Assembly: GCA_002633025.1 (NCBI GenBank)
Contig: NMRB01000103.1
Location: 437,560 to 501,559, forward strand
Source of the DNA: Notospermus geniculatus
Taxonomy: Eukaryota > Nemertea > Pilidiophora > Heteronemertea > Lineidae
Direction of reading: 5' to 3'
Length of the DNA stretch: 64,000 nt
In this document: piece by piece, positions 48,601-60,530 of the stretch
How the letters are laid out: every line of letters begins with the position of its first letter
Position numbering within the stretch: the stretch's first letter is position 1
The notes under the pieces: model-generated
The model's database searches: none
Told to the model about the DNA's origin: nothing
What the model saw: only the letters and a program-made list of their open reading frames with translations
Translations under genes and position numbers: made by a program

Positions 48601-48793
48601 TGTGACCTGCTCCAGCAGAAGAAGGCACTTGTCACTGGTGATCATCACGGTCATCACTTTACTCAAATTATCACTCTGTCCATTGCTACATTGTATTGTC
48701 AACCTGCACAGATGTACATTTCAGCTATTGTGTTAGGCCATTAACCCTTTCCTTGGTTGCAACCTGTGCTTACTTTTGCCAGAGTGGGCCACA
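48601..48793. mobile_element. MITE, TGTGACC group, CTCCAGCAAAAG type
   Basis: This is a relative of the element at 33791-33990. It starts TGTGACCTGCTCCAGCAGAA and ends GCCAGAGTGGGCCACA. It is flanked by TA on both sides (CCCATA and TATCTG), which could be a target duplication. It is 193 bp, and the MITE at 48407-48554 ends 46 bases upstream. Confidence 0.8.
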
Positions 48794-49698
48794 TATCTGT
48801 GGAAGACGGTCGATTTAAGTTCTGTCTATATCTTTGCCAGTCAACTCACCTTCGGTGTCGGTACTTGATTCAGTGAAGCGTGTGCAAATCTTTACCATGA
48901 CACATCCATCCACCTGACCAGTAATAGTCTCTTTATAGGTTTATTGGAGTGAGATCCGCGATGCGACAAACGGACCGTGCCATTATCAAACATTAGCAAT
49001 CCGTCCGAGGATTAATGGATTGAAAAATTGAAAGTCAGTTTGAGAAAAATCAACATCTCACAGATGAAAAGGTCTCGCTTTTGATATTAGCGACTGTCAG
49101 GTCACACAAAATGTTTCCTTGTTTCTTGTGATTTTTTCCCCGGATATGCAAGGGCCTCGTTCATTTCCGCAGATATTTGAATGCGGAATGAATGATGCAG
49201 TGGATTCATTGATGTATTGTTGTCTATTTCTGTTGATAGTAACAAAATGTCACAGCCACAGCTTTGACCATCGGCTTCCTATTGGTCAATGAAAGGAAAG
49301 GCATTTACGCGATGCCGTGTCTTCGTGTACAGTAGTCAATACGATCGACTATCCCTCTTTGCATGGGTTCAAATACCATCGATGTGACGTCCTAATCGCT
49401 AGCCTTTGGGTTCTGGTTATGACACGAAAAACTGAGAACCAATTTCGAGAAGCTTTCATTTTGAAGTCAGAGATTGTTATCAGATAATCAATGGTATCGT
49501 ATTTCACAGGTCTGATTTGTATTTGTTCCCGCTGTCTCAAGCGGCGCCCGTTTATCGTATATTTTTATCAGATGTTATAATGGATGATTATTTGTTGGTT
49601 CGATTCCAGGTAATATTGGCGTGCAGAACCATCTTTGAAGTAGCCATCATCGTCGTAGAACGTCAATAACAAGTGGCTGGTTTCAGAAATGCTTCCAA
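48794..49698. other. Noncoding stretch, no gene seen
   Basis: Isolated B-box-like words (GGTTCAAATACC near 49367, GGTTCGATTCC near 49597) have no partner A boxes. Confidence 0.4.
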
Positions 49699-50573
49699 TA
49701 TCTTCAATCAACTTCTATTCGCTGCCAATAGTCATCAATATTGTGGTCGCGGTTGGGAACTCTTGAAAGTTTTGCTCTGGTTTTGTGGTGCGACTAAATC
49801 AGGCTCTTCATCAGTGTGTTGTGCTAAGTTTGCTGCTCACTTTACCACTCTCATTACTTGTAAGCAGATTTCTGTGGTGCCTGCCAGTTCACTGGTAGTT
49901 GATGAGACCGCAGGGGTCTGATGATTGGTCCATAAAGCAATCTCTTACGTGTACCTACTGCAGTGGTAGCTTGCCGAAAACTTCACCACCATTATGATTC
50001 ACTGGTTTGATTCTCAGCAACAGTTGGTCACCACACAATTTCTGGAGCTTGTTGGCATTCTCCCCCTCCCCCCCCCCTCATACCAAAGACTTGGTCATCG
50101 ATACCGAAGCTGATGATCTTCTCCATTAAATTTACGATATCTTCAATCAACTTCTATTCGCTGCCAATAGTCATCAATATTGTGGTCGCGGTTGGGAACT
50201 CTTGAAAGTTTTGCTCTGGTTTTGTGGTGAGACTGCATCAGTCTCTTCATTGGTGCATTGCTAGTTTGCCGCGCACTTCACTGCTCTCGTTGCTTGGAAG
50301 CAGTTTTCATGGTCATCACTTCCTAAGGTGTGTTGCCAGTTACCCCACTCATCTCTGGTAGTTCATGAGACCGTAGCAGTTTTGATTTGTCCTTAAAGCA
50401 ATTTGTTGCCTCTTGCTGTGGTAGCTTACCAAAGACTTCACCAACATTCACTGGTTTGATTCTCAGCAACAGTTTGTCACCACATAATTTCTGGAACTTG
50501 TAGGCATTCCCCCCACACATACCGACGACTTGGTCTCAATCCTGAAGCTACTGATCTTCTCCATCAAATTTAA
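49699..50573. repeat. Tandem duplication, 438-bp unit, two copies
   Basis: Units begin ATATCTTCAATCAACTTCTA at 49699 and 50137. The first roughly 100 bases are almost identical, the rest clearly diverged with indels. On the minus strand both copies encode a similar peptide, KLCGDQLLLRIKPVN in unit 1 and KLCGDKLLLRIKPVN in unit 2, followed by (G)GEVFGKLP after a 6-base indel that keeps the frame. Both frames soon stop, so no gene is called. Confidence 0.85.
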
Positions 50574-50633
50574 TGCGTAAAACAGGTTGAGCGATCACAG
50601 CACCACCTAAGAGCAAGGGACAGGACTGTAATT

Positions 50634-51412
50634 AGTCTCCGCCACGCCACGTAGTGGTCGAGCGGAGACTCTTGTGTTAGCTAGGAAACTTTCTCGGCAA
50701 CTTTCTCGGCCAACCAACCTCAGACCAGGAGGCTTACGTGCCTATGCGTGTGTGCATTCTGCAGTGCTTCACGGGCTCCTTGCAGTGTCGTAATTTTATC
50801 ACCATATAACACGAAGTTTCGACGAAACTGTCTTTCAATAAAATATTCCGGTGTCAGGATTTGTGACTACTAGTATTCTTTCATTTCCACGTCGGGTGTA
50901 TGTTGTTTAATTTATCCATGCTGATGTTTACGACGACGTTTTGCGCCACGACTGCCGTATGATCCCAGCCTGACAACATGGACGACATGCTAACGAACAT
51001 GACCAACATCCAACATTTGTCCAACTCGGCTAGGCCTATATCCGCCATGTCCTCGGCCAATATCCCCCATTTCCCGATCGGCATTCTGTTTTTTGGTAGG
51101 CCCTAACGAAACTGCCATTCCTTTGGACATTTTGGCCACAAAAAGCAACTGTCCGAGGACATGGCGGGATGGGGATGTTGTCCGAGAATAGGACCGCCGT
51201 CACTGAAAAATCGATTCTCGGACACTTTTGGAAGTCAAATTGCGCGAGGCAGAGTGGATTAAAATACATCAAATAAACAGTTTCCAGTTCAGTTTACGTC
51301 ACTTTCATCAATAAAACCTTACATTCGTTCTTTCATGTGGTATTTGCGGGTCAAAATTGGCCGTGCATGTCTCTTATAGGCCTAGTGTGACATGCGACGC
51401 GTGGCGGAGACT
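50634..51412. mobile_element. Element with AGTCTCCGCCACGC inverted ends
   Basis: A perfect 14-base inverted repeat lies 779 bp apart. The left end also folds on itself (AGTCTCCGC/GCGGAGACT within 40 bases). Inside, CATGTCCTCGG and CCGAGGACATG form another inverted pair. No transposase ORF is seen. It is possibly a non-autonomous DNA element or two nested ones. Confidence 0.45.
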
Positions 51413-51852
51413 CCAGAGTCTGCATGCAGACTCAACTGACAACTCTAGTTTCAGAGTCTCTCTGGCATTTCAAGGGTTAATATGAAATTAGTTTAGCTGT
51501 CAAATGATGTGTGCCATTTATCCACCTCCCTGTGTGTACCGAACATTCTCGGCACATTTACCTACGCGGCAGACAGGAAATTTGGTCAGGCTCCAGAAAT
51601 GGAACTTCCTTTCATCTGGCGGTTACAGGCGAGAAATCTGAATTCAGGAAGGAGCCAATGATCCTCGCTTTGAATGGGTTTGCTGGTCAGCGAAGGATTG
51701 GCAAACACAGGTGGTTGTCGAAGAATTTTTGTTTTGTTGACTACGAAGCGTAGGTCATACGTTGATAAAAAATACGTGACGTGAGTGTCTTGAGGAATGA
51801 TGATGTAGCCTACTTCTTGGCGACTTCCGTGCAGTTTTGCACATCTTGCATG
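51413..51852. other. Noncoding stretch, no gene seen
   Basis: An 80-codon ORF (51511-51753) has no splice context or family resemblance. Confidence 0.45.
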
Positions 51853-52775
51853 TTTTTCTTGGGGTGTATCTTGTAAGAAATAGCAACCAAACTTGTGGTC
51901 GTAGCTGTTGCACTTAGTTCACTGAGCTGGCCAGCTGTTGTACTGACTGAGCTGGCCAGCTTGCTACTGAGTGGTGTCTGTCTGTCTGTCCATCCATCCA
52001 TCCATCCCTCCGTCCATCCATCCGCCCATCCGTCATCAATTCCAATGTTTATAAAAATTGGAACTTTGAAGGGTCACGATCAGAAATTCACTGCGTGGGT
52101 TCTTTCATTGCTTTCACATCCATATTTCTCATCTGAAGTGGTTGATATACCTGTTGTTAGTTTGCTATTTGGTTTGTGGAAGTTACACGGTCATTGTTCC
52201 CTAACTTTTCCTTCAGGTCAATCTTCAGAGTGGTTGATACAACAACAATCTAACCATAGCTGGATAACCTGAGAGGTGTAACATTTCCCATGGTATTGGC
52301 TTCTTTGTTATTTTTATAACAGCTTTATTCACAATAGCAGTTTTGTGTCGTACAACTTCCTGTTGTCCTGAAGGCAAAATGTTGTTTTGTTGATCTTTTG
52401 CTGACAGTCTGTATCTTTCTTACCCATACTATCCCTTGCAGAAAAACCCAGCAGCAACAGGCCTGTCTTACACATTTCAACATTTCTATCCCAAATGTTT
52501 GTATTTTCTTGAACAATGGCCGCATTAGCTGTCAACATTTGTTGTATTTGCTGGTTCTTATTTACTTGTGAAATGAGATGAACTCAGAAAAAAATCTGTC
52601 CGTCTTTCGTTCAGTTGCACTTATTATGACCACACTACCAGTCGGTATTTTTACCGCTGATTCCCAGCAGTTGCATAGTTCTATCTATCCTTCTTTCGAA
52701 AATACTGACTGGAGAGCTGAACACCAAATATGGTATTATTTTCTCTATAGACAACATTGGGAAAAGGGGTAGAAA
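51853..52775 (+). repeat. About 0.92-kb duplicated segment, copy A
   Basis: It is nearly identical to 52863-53792, with only a few percent difference, and is separated from it by 87 unique bases. It includes a CCAT/CCGT simple repeat near 51980-52032. Long ORFs on either strand are mirrored in the second copy and reflect the duplication. Confidence 0.9.
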
Positions 52776-52862
52776 AAGATGGCTTGTATGGGATTCTGAT
52801 ATGGCTTATGCTTTCCACCACTGTGCTAAAAAAGCCAAGCGGGCACAGTGCCTTTGGCACTA

Positions 52863-53792
52863 TTTTTCTTGGGGTGTATCTTGTAAGAAATAGCAACCAA
52901 ACTTGTGGTCGTAGCTGTTGCACTTAGTTCACTGAGCTGGCCAGCTGTTGTACTGACTGAGCTGGCCAGCTTGCTACTGAGTGGTGTCTGTCTGTCTGTC
53001 CATCCATCCGTCCATCCTTCCGTCCATCCATCCATCCATCCGCCCATCCGTCATCAATTCCAATGTTTATAAAAATTGGAGCTTTGAAGGGTCACGATCA
53101 GAAATTCACTGCGTGGGTTCTTTCATTGCTTTCACATCCATATTTCTCATCTGAAGTGGTTGATATACCTGTTGTTAGTTTGCTATTTGGTTTGTAGAAG
53201 TTACACGGTCATTGTTCCCTAACTTTTCCTTCAGGTCAATCTTCAGAGTGGTTGATACAACAACAATCTTACCATAGCTGGATAACCTGAGAGGTGTAAC
53301 ATTTCCCATGGTATTGGCTTCTTTGTTATTTTTATAAAAGCTTTATTCACAATAGCAGTTTTGTGTCGTACAACTTCCTGTTGTCCTGAAGGCAAAATGT
53401 TGTTTTGTTGATCTTTTGCTGACAGTCTGTATCTTTCTTACCCATACTATCCCTCGCAGAAAAAGCCAGCAGCAACAGGCCTGTCTTTCACATTTCAACA
53501 TTTCTATCCCAAATGTTTGTATTTTCCTGAACAATGGCCGCATTAGCTGTCAACATTCCTTGTATTTGCTGGTTCTTATTTACTTGTGAAATGAGATGAA
53601 CTCAGAAAAAAATCTGTCCGTCTTTCGTTCAGTTGCACTTATTATGACCACACTACCAGTCGGTATTTTACCGCTGATTCCCAGCAGTTGCATAGTTCTG
53701 TCTATCCTTCTTTCGAAAATACTGACTGGAGAGCTGAACACCAAATATGGTATTATTTTCTCTATAGACAACATTGGGAAAAGGGGTAGAAA
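52863..53792 (+). repeat. About 0.92-kb duplicated segment, copy B
   Basis: This is the second copy. It differs from copy A mainly in the length of the CATCCATC simple repeat and scattered substitutions. It begins TTTTTCTTGGGGTGTATCTT and ends GGGAAAAGGGGTAGAAA, as does copy A. Confidence 0.9.
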
Positions 53793-54530
53793 CCAATGGT
53801 GTCGCACAATAAACAGAATAGCCCAGTTCCTCTGTTGTTATCATCCACTGACTTGACCTTACAATAGGGCTTTAATTCACAGTCAGTCATTCTTATGCCC
53901 ATTTTGCCTACTACACAATACATGGAGGTGAGAAAAGACATGGCTATTCTGACAGTTGTCCCATGGTTTACCTCTTCAAGTTTCCAGCCCTTTCAACCCA
54001 ATAGAGCCCATGCTGCCCGAAACCGCCCTGCCAGCCGCCTAGAAGACCACGCCCACTTTTTGACAAAAATCCCCATCACCTCTATTTTAGAAATCAAAAT
54101 AACCAATTACTGTCGGCACTGCCACAATCCGCCATGTCTCCAGACGCCGATACCGCCCTAAAAGACACAGCTGATGATGATGGCTACCGGCATTTCATGG
54201 TGGTTCAGGGTGGTGAAAGGTACAGATGGAAAGTGCAAAAAATAGGCGGCTCTATTGGGTTAATCTATGTACATTAGCATTTAACATGAGAAATACTGGT
54301 CTGTTGTAGTGTGCTGCCCTCTAAATCACGTGAAGATCAGTTCTGAACCAAGATCAAATCTGGAACCTTTGAGGTGACAGGCACCGATATTACTGCCCCA
54401 CTCTGGCTGCTTTCTCTCCCGAGACCTTCCTGATGTTTTCATTCAGACAACTGAAGAAATGGAATGTAATCAGAATTACATACAATTTGTACTCTAAGAA
54501 ATCCAGTGTAGTTAGGACCAATTTTGTGGC

Positions 54531-55020
54531 ATTGACTCTTGAATTCTTCCTATTGCCTTTATTTGAAACTTAATAACCACCGGCGTGATAAATTCATTAA
54601 TTTAGAGCTGATGAACTTAACATGATAATTCGTCTTATTGGGATTTTTCGAATTCGTTTCGCTTCGAACTATTAGGAAGTTATTGCCTTTGACTGCAATT
54701 TCATCGAATAGAAATGTACGGTGTCATTATGGAGGAGAATCGATTGCAATTTCGTCACGTTTTTCCACCACTAAAGGCTGAGAACAAATGCGTGATCCAC
54801 GCAAGCCCTCAGGCCATCATCAGATAGATTCTTTAAAAAAAATCCATCGCTAACTATTTGATCGTTTTTCACTGAGATGTTGTTTTTTCCCCCAACACGA
54901 CAGAATTAGTTGTTTATTCATGAAACGAATGTCATCTGTGTATTAATCTCAATTTGTGGCGGTGTTTGGTTGGAGGAAATTTTTCGCCTCTCGCCATGTT
55001 TGTTCTTATTAAATGCTACA
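54531..55020. promoter_or_regulatory. Candidate conserved noncoding core (copy A)
   Basis: Within the duplication this block has about six differences from 57076-57565, while neighbouring blocks of equal length have about thirty. It has no ORF. It is rich in TAAT/ATTA words (TTCATTAATTTAGAG, GTATTAATCTCAATTTG) typical of homeodomain sites. A regulatory role is inference only. Confidence 0.35.
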
Positions 55021-55331
55021 TCAGCTAACATTGCCTGCAGGTTTGATGGTAAACCAAGGCTCGCTCTTTTTCAATTATGCTTACTAAACCTGAGCTAAAT
55101 GTTTGCAAATTATTTTGATAGCGCAGACTTTTCTTGCCTTACAGTGGCATGATTGGGAGAAACTCTTTGCAGTTGTCAAGTTTTATCAGAAGTTACCAAT
55201 TGCTAAATGTTGTGAGGTTGACTGGCAGACAGAAGTGACATCACAATGTGTGTTGAGCATCTGTGTTACGTACAAAATTCTGCCCAAGTGAATTCTATCA
55301 AGGAAGCAGCCCCCCCCCCCCCCCCCCCCCC

Positions 55332-55395
55332 NNNNNNNNNNNNNNNNNNNNNNNNNNNNNNNNNNNNNNNNNNNNNNNNNNNNNNNNNNNNNNNN
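55332..55395. other. Assembly gap (64 N) in poly-C tract
   Basis: It is flanked by C runs of 15 or more on both sides. The duplicate copy has a C run with one N at 57875, so the real gap may be just a homopolymer. Confidence 1.
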
Positions 55396-57075
55396 CCCCC
55401 CCCCCCCCCCCCCGCCGCACAATGAAAGAAGTTGCGTCACATTTCAGAAATATTGCCTTTATACAGCAAAGGAATTCCTAGGATTGTCGATTTTAACATT
55501 TCAACTTGCCCAAAATGCCAGTAACCAATATAAATCAATTATGTAAATTAATACCTAATGTAATGTTTAAAAATTCCTCACCAAAAAAATCTTCAAAACA
55601 CATCAACTTTCTGCCCAGTCAATTATTGAATTAGTATTGAGTTCTTTTTAAAACCCATTGGTTTGTTCATTATTTTACTGTATCAGATTTATTTACCAGT
55701 ATATAGGTATTGATCTAAATACCAATAAATTATTGGTATCATTGCTACAGCTTTGTTATATATTTTGTCAATTTTGTGACATTCCCGCGGCGAGTGGGTT
55801 TTAGAAAAATTTTAATATTCATGAATGGGGAACCCTTGGCATATCATACCCTGGTCTTTCTTTGAAATATTGTTTTTATGTGCTCTGATATTTGTAGACT
55901 GATGGCGAAATGTTAGAGAAATATCCCAATAAATTTGTTGTTGCTGTTGGCAAATAATTTGGCATACATTATTAAAAATTTCAATAAAATAGGGAAGTAG
56001 TGTTTTGAGGAATGTGCTTGTTTCATTGAATATCAGAACACTGAAGATGGTAAATGATAATTTGTTTGAATAATTTGCTTGTTTGAATGGATTTGAGCAG
56101 TACAGCGGAAATGAAGAGTAATGTTAATTTATTATAAGCGATAGGACACTTTGGAATATCATGGAAAGAAGCTGGACTCTGGTTACATCCATTCCACCCC
56201 GCTGGAGATTACCTTGTAATTTGCAGTGGCAGAAAACAATGTAACGTCAGTGGTCAGTCAGGTGTGAAGGATGATGTAATTGTGGGTTATGTGGTTTTCT
56301 GGTTGCAGGAATGACCCTTGCTCCAGGCCTGGGCTGTCCACATCAAGCTCCACTTCCTTGGAAGCATCTAGCTGCTACAAAGTGCAGATGACATTCTGGT
56401 AGCCAATGTTGCTCCTATTGAGAGTAGGTCCTTTTAACTCGAAAGTCTTGTCGTTTCACAAAACTTGCCATCCACTGGAGATCCTCCGCTTTTCCCAACA
56501 ACTTTATCGTTTGGGTTGTTTGCTATGGCCAGAATTCTTGTTGATTGGTCATCTGGGCATAGGCCTGTAGGATGGGCATTTATTCACACCCCACAAAATT
56601 TTACATACCTTCACATTCACAGTTGGTTCATTGCAGATTCCTTGTCTTCTGAGATCTTCGTTAAGTGATGTGACTTTATCTGAAGTCAGAATGAACAACA
56701 CCCTAAAAGACACAGCTGATGATGATGGCTACCGGCATTTCATGGTGGTTCAGGGTGGTGAAAGGTACAGATGGAAAGTGCAAAAAATAGGCAGCTCTGT
56801 TGGGTTAATCTATGTACATTAGCATTTAACATGAGAAATACTGGTCTGTTGTAGTGTGCTGCCCTCTAAATGACGTGAAGATCAGTTCTGAACCAAGATC
56901 AAATCTGGAACCTTTGAGGTAACAGGCACCAATGTTACTGCACCACTCTGGCAGCTTCCTCTCTCGAGATCTTCCTGATGTTTTCATTCAGACAACTGAA
57001 GAAATGGAATGAAATCAGAATTACATACAATGTGTACTCAAAGGAATCCAGTGAAGTTAGGGCCAATTTTGTGGC

Positions 57076-57565
57076 ATTGACTCTTGAATTCTTCCTATTG
57101 CCTTTATTTGAAACTTAATAACCAACGGCGTGATAAATTCATTAATTTAGAGTTGATGAACTTAACATGATAATTCGTCTTATTGGGATTTTTCGAATTC
57201 GTTTCGCTTCGAACTATTACGAAGTTATTGCCTTTGACTGCAATTTCATCGAATAGAAATGTACGGTGTCATTATGGAGGAGAATCGATTGCAATTTCGT
57301 CACGTTTTTCCACCACTAAAGGCTGAGAACAAATGCGTGATCCACGCAAGCCCTCAGGCCATCATCAGATAGATTCTTTAAAAAAAAGCCATCGCTAACT
57401 ATTTGATCGTTTTTCACTGAGATGTTGTTTTTTCCCCCAACACGACAGAATTAGTTGTTTATTCATGAAACGAATGTCATCTGTGTATTAATCTCAATTT
57501 GTGGCGGTGTTTGGTTGGAGGAAATTTTTCGCCTCTCGCCACGTTTGTTCTTATTAAATGCTACA
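57076..57565. promoter_or_regulatory. Candidate conserved noncoding core (copy B)
   Basis: This is the counterpart of 54531-55020, without an ORF and with the same TAAT-type words. Confidence 0.35.
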
Positions 57566-58707
57566 TCAGCTAACATTGCCTGCAGGTTCGATGGTAAACC
57601 AAGGCTCTTTTTCAATTATGCTTACTAAACCTCAGCTAAATGTTTGCAAATTATTTTGATAGGGCAAAGATTTTCTTGGCTTTACAGTGGTATGATTGGG
57701 AGAAGCTCTTTGCAGTTGTCAAGTTTTATCAGAAGTTACCAATTGCTAAATGTTGTGAGGTTGACTGGCAGACAGAAGTGACATCACAATGTGTGTTGAG
57801 CATCTGTGTTACGTACAAAATTCTGCCCAAGTGAATTCTATCAAGGAAGCAGCCCCCCCCCCCCCCCCCCCCCCNCGCACAATGAAAGAAGTTGCGTCAC
57901 ATTTCAGAAATATTGCCTTTATACAGCAAAGGAATTCCAAGGCTTGCCGATTTTAACATTTCAACTAGCCCCAAATGCCAGTAACCAATATAAAATAATT
58001 ATGTAAATTAATACCTAATGTAATGTTTAAAAATTGCTCACCCAAAAAATCTTCAAAATACATCAACTTTTTGCCCAGTCAATTATTGAATTAATGTTGA
58101 GTTCTTTTTAAAACCCATTGGTTTGTTCATTATTTTACTGTATCAGGTTTATTTACCAGGCTATAGGTATTGATCTAAATACCAATAAATTATTGGTATC
58201 ATTGCTACAGCTTTGTTATATATTTTGTAAATTTTGTGACATTCCCGCGGCAAGTGGGTTTTAGAAAAATTTTAATATTCATGAATGGGGAACCCTTGGC
58301 ATATCATACCCTGGTCTTTCTTTGAAATATTATTTTTACATGCTCTGATATTTGTAGACTGATGGCGAAATGTTAGAGAGAAATATCCCAATAAATTTGT
58401 TGTTGCTGTTGGCAAATAATTCGGCATACATTATTAAAAATTTCGATAAAATAGGGAAGTAGTGTTTTGAGGAATGTGCTTGTTTCATTGAATATCAGAA
58501 CACTGAAGATGTTAAATGATAATTTGTTTGAATAATTTTTCTTGTTTGAATGGATTTGAGCAGTACAGCGGAAATGAAGAGCAATGCTAATTTATTATAA
58601 GCGATAGGACACTTTGGAATATCATGGAAAGAAGCTGGACTCTGGTTACGTCCATTCCACCTCGCTTGAGATTACCTTGTAATTTGCAGTGGCAGAAATA
58701 AAACAGT

Positions 58708-58827
58708 GTAACCCACAATTACATCTTGCATCTCATGCTTGACTGACAGTTGACTGCATTCCAAAGAATTGTGCTCCAAGTCAGCGGTAGTCAGTCAGGT
58801 GTGAAGGATGATGTAATTGTGGGTTAC
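58708..58827. mobile_element. MITE with GTAACCCACAATTACATC ends
   Basis: The ends GTAACCCACAATTACATC and GATGTAATTGTGGGTTAC are exact inverse complements of 18 bases. Pairing continues through a TTGACTGAC/GTCAGTCA block. A TA lies outside ACCCACAAT at each end. In the other duplicate only the right arm remains (about 56250-56290). Confidence 0.8.
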
Positions 58828-59125
58828 GTGGTGTTCTGGTTTCAGGAATGACCCTTGCTCCAGGCCTGGGCAGTCCACATCAAGCTCCACTTCTTTGGAA
58901 GCATCTAGCTGCTACAAAGTGCAGATGACATTCTGATAGCCAGTGTTCCTCCTATTGACAGTAGGTCGAGACTTCTTCTGTGTTAGGTCTTGACCTTTTA
59001 ACTCAAATCTTGTCGTTCGCTCAAATTTTCCATCCACCAGACGTCCTTCGCTTTTCCCCACAACTTTGGCATTGGGGTGATTTCATTGCTCTGGCCAGAA
59101 TTCCAGTTGACTGGTCATCAGGGGG

Positions 59126-59235
59126 CAGGGCTGTATGCATAAAACATCTTGAGTGTAAAATTTCCCTTAAACTATTGTTCCAAACAAAAGATAAGGGAGA
59201 TTTTACACTTAAGATGTTTTATGCATACGGCCCCT
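59126..59235. mobile_element. Hairpin MITE, GTATGCATAAAACATCTT type
   Basis: GTATGCATAAAACATCTT near the left pairs with its complement near the right, and pairing continues through GAGTGTAAAAT and TCCCTTA. It is absent at the equivalent point of the other duplicate, where CATCTGGGCA joins TAGGCCTGTAGG, giving an empty-site comparison. Its ends resemble those of the hairpin at 8586-8708. Confidence 0.85.
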
Positions 59236-59397
59236 GGTCTGTAGGCTGTGTTGACAGTCATTTGCTCACCACCTCCACAAAATCTTATATACCGGTACCT
59301 CCACATTCACAGTTGGCTGTGGTTCATTGCAGACTCCTAGTCTTCTCAGATGTTTGTTGAGTGATGTGACTTGATCTGTACTCGCGGTATGAACAAC

Positions 59398-60247
59398 TAG
59401 TCCTAGTCATAAGGGTGAACTAAGAAACAAATTAAAAGAAATGATACTTATCTTGAGATGTGAAGGAAAAATTGTTTTGATAGCAGACGTCTAAAAACAG
59501 AACGCTACATTAGCTGTCGGATGCTCTCCATACCAAGGAACATTTGTTTCTTAACTTCTCCTTCAAACTTTCTTGCAAGGTTTTTGTCCTTAAGTGAACA
59601 AACCCTTCAGTCGTTGTTATTGCTATTAAGCTGCAGTTCTTACCAACTTGCCCACGGACCATTCTTGCTTGGTATTGCGGTCAGAAGCCGACAAGAGGAT
59701 GTACATTTTAAAACCAAACCTCTACAGACATATTCAACGTAATTTTTACCTCTCCAACTGAGTACATGATCTCTCCACGGAGCTTTTTTGCTCTCATTGT
59801 GATGTAGCTCCGGTGGCCAAGCGCTTTGGAGTACGAGAAGAGGAAAGACTTTACACAGCTCAAGATGGAAAACCATTGCAAATAACATGTCATTGTGAAG
59901 AATGGTGCGGATGTCGATGGTCTTCATTTTGGCCCATATCTCCGTTCACTTAGCTGCTGCATGGATTGGATAAAAGCCGGATGTTCCTCGTCCTATCTTT
60001 TAGCGTTCAACAGCGCTTCAGACAAGTTCTGTAGTTTTTAGCATCCATCTTTTCCATTTCCGATGCCTGGAGAGTTTGTTGGTCTGTACTTCACTGTTTG
60101 AATATTCTGTTATTTATGGCTGGAACATCCTGTCTAGTTTGATAGGGTTCACATGNCATCTTAGCGGGAGACATTGAAAAATGTCCACCGCTCACGTGAC
60201 GCGTCTCGGCCAATCATATTCACGGATTCTCTCTCGAGGTACGATAT
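59398..60247. other. Noncoding stretch, no supported gene
   Basis: A 95-codon minus-strand ORF (59640-59927) overlaps another in a different frame, and neither has splice support. A single N lies at 60156. Confidence 0.4.
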
Positions 60248-60530
60248 TGTGCTATGTGGCCCCCTGCAGATGACCTTTATGTCCATGTGAAGTTTCGGCC
60301 CGATCGGACATCTAATATGGCCGCCAGGTGGCGTAAGCCGGAAATCATCAAAGTGCTGTAACTCGGGAATGCCTTAACCCAAAGTGCTCCAATGTGCTAT
60401 GTGGCCCCCTGCAGATGACCTTTATGTACATGTGAAGTTGCAGCCCGATCGGACATCTAATATGGCCGCCAGGTGGCATAACCCAAAAATCATCAAAGTC
60501 TTTTCTGGGAATGACTTGACCCAGATTGCT
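60248..60530. repeat. Tandem repeat, 145-bp unit, two copies
   Basis: TGTGCTATGTGGCCCCCTGC through GATCGGACATCTAATATGGC, CGCCAGGTGGC and ATCATCAAAGT is repeated at 60248 and 60393. Confidence 0.9.

Larger units (their letters stand above)
54156..56700 (+). repeat. About 2.5-kb tandem duplication, copy A
   Basis: Together with 56701-59397 this forms a direct tandem pair joined without spacer at CCCTAAAAGACACAGCTGAT. Divergence is uneven: about 6-7% by eye in 54240-54530, about 1% in 54531-55020, then intermediate. Copy A lacks the left part of the MITE complete at 58708-58827 and lacks the hairpin at 59126-59235. Confidence 0.9.
56701..59397 (+). repeat. About 2.5-kb tandem duplication, copy B
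   Basis: This is the second copy, slightly longer because of a complete MITE (58708-58827) and a hairpin element (59126-59235). It includes the counterpart of the low-divergence core at 57076-57565. Confidence 0.9.

Noticed and set aside
51895-52272. 125-codon ORF with HPSIHPSVHPS repeat
   Set aside because: The repeat is a translated CCAT microsatellite, and the ORF lies in a duplicated non-genic segment.
59640-59927. 95-codon minus-strand ORF
   Set aside because: It is overlapped by another frame with similar composition, and no acceptor or family motif is seen.
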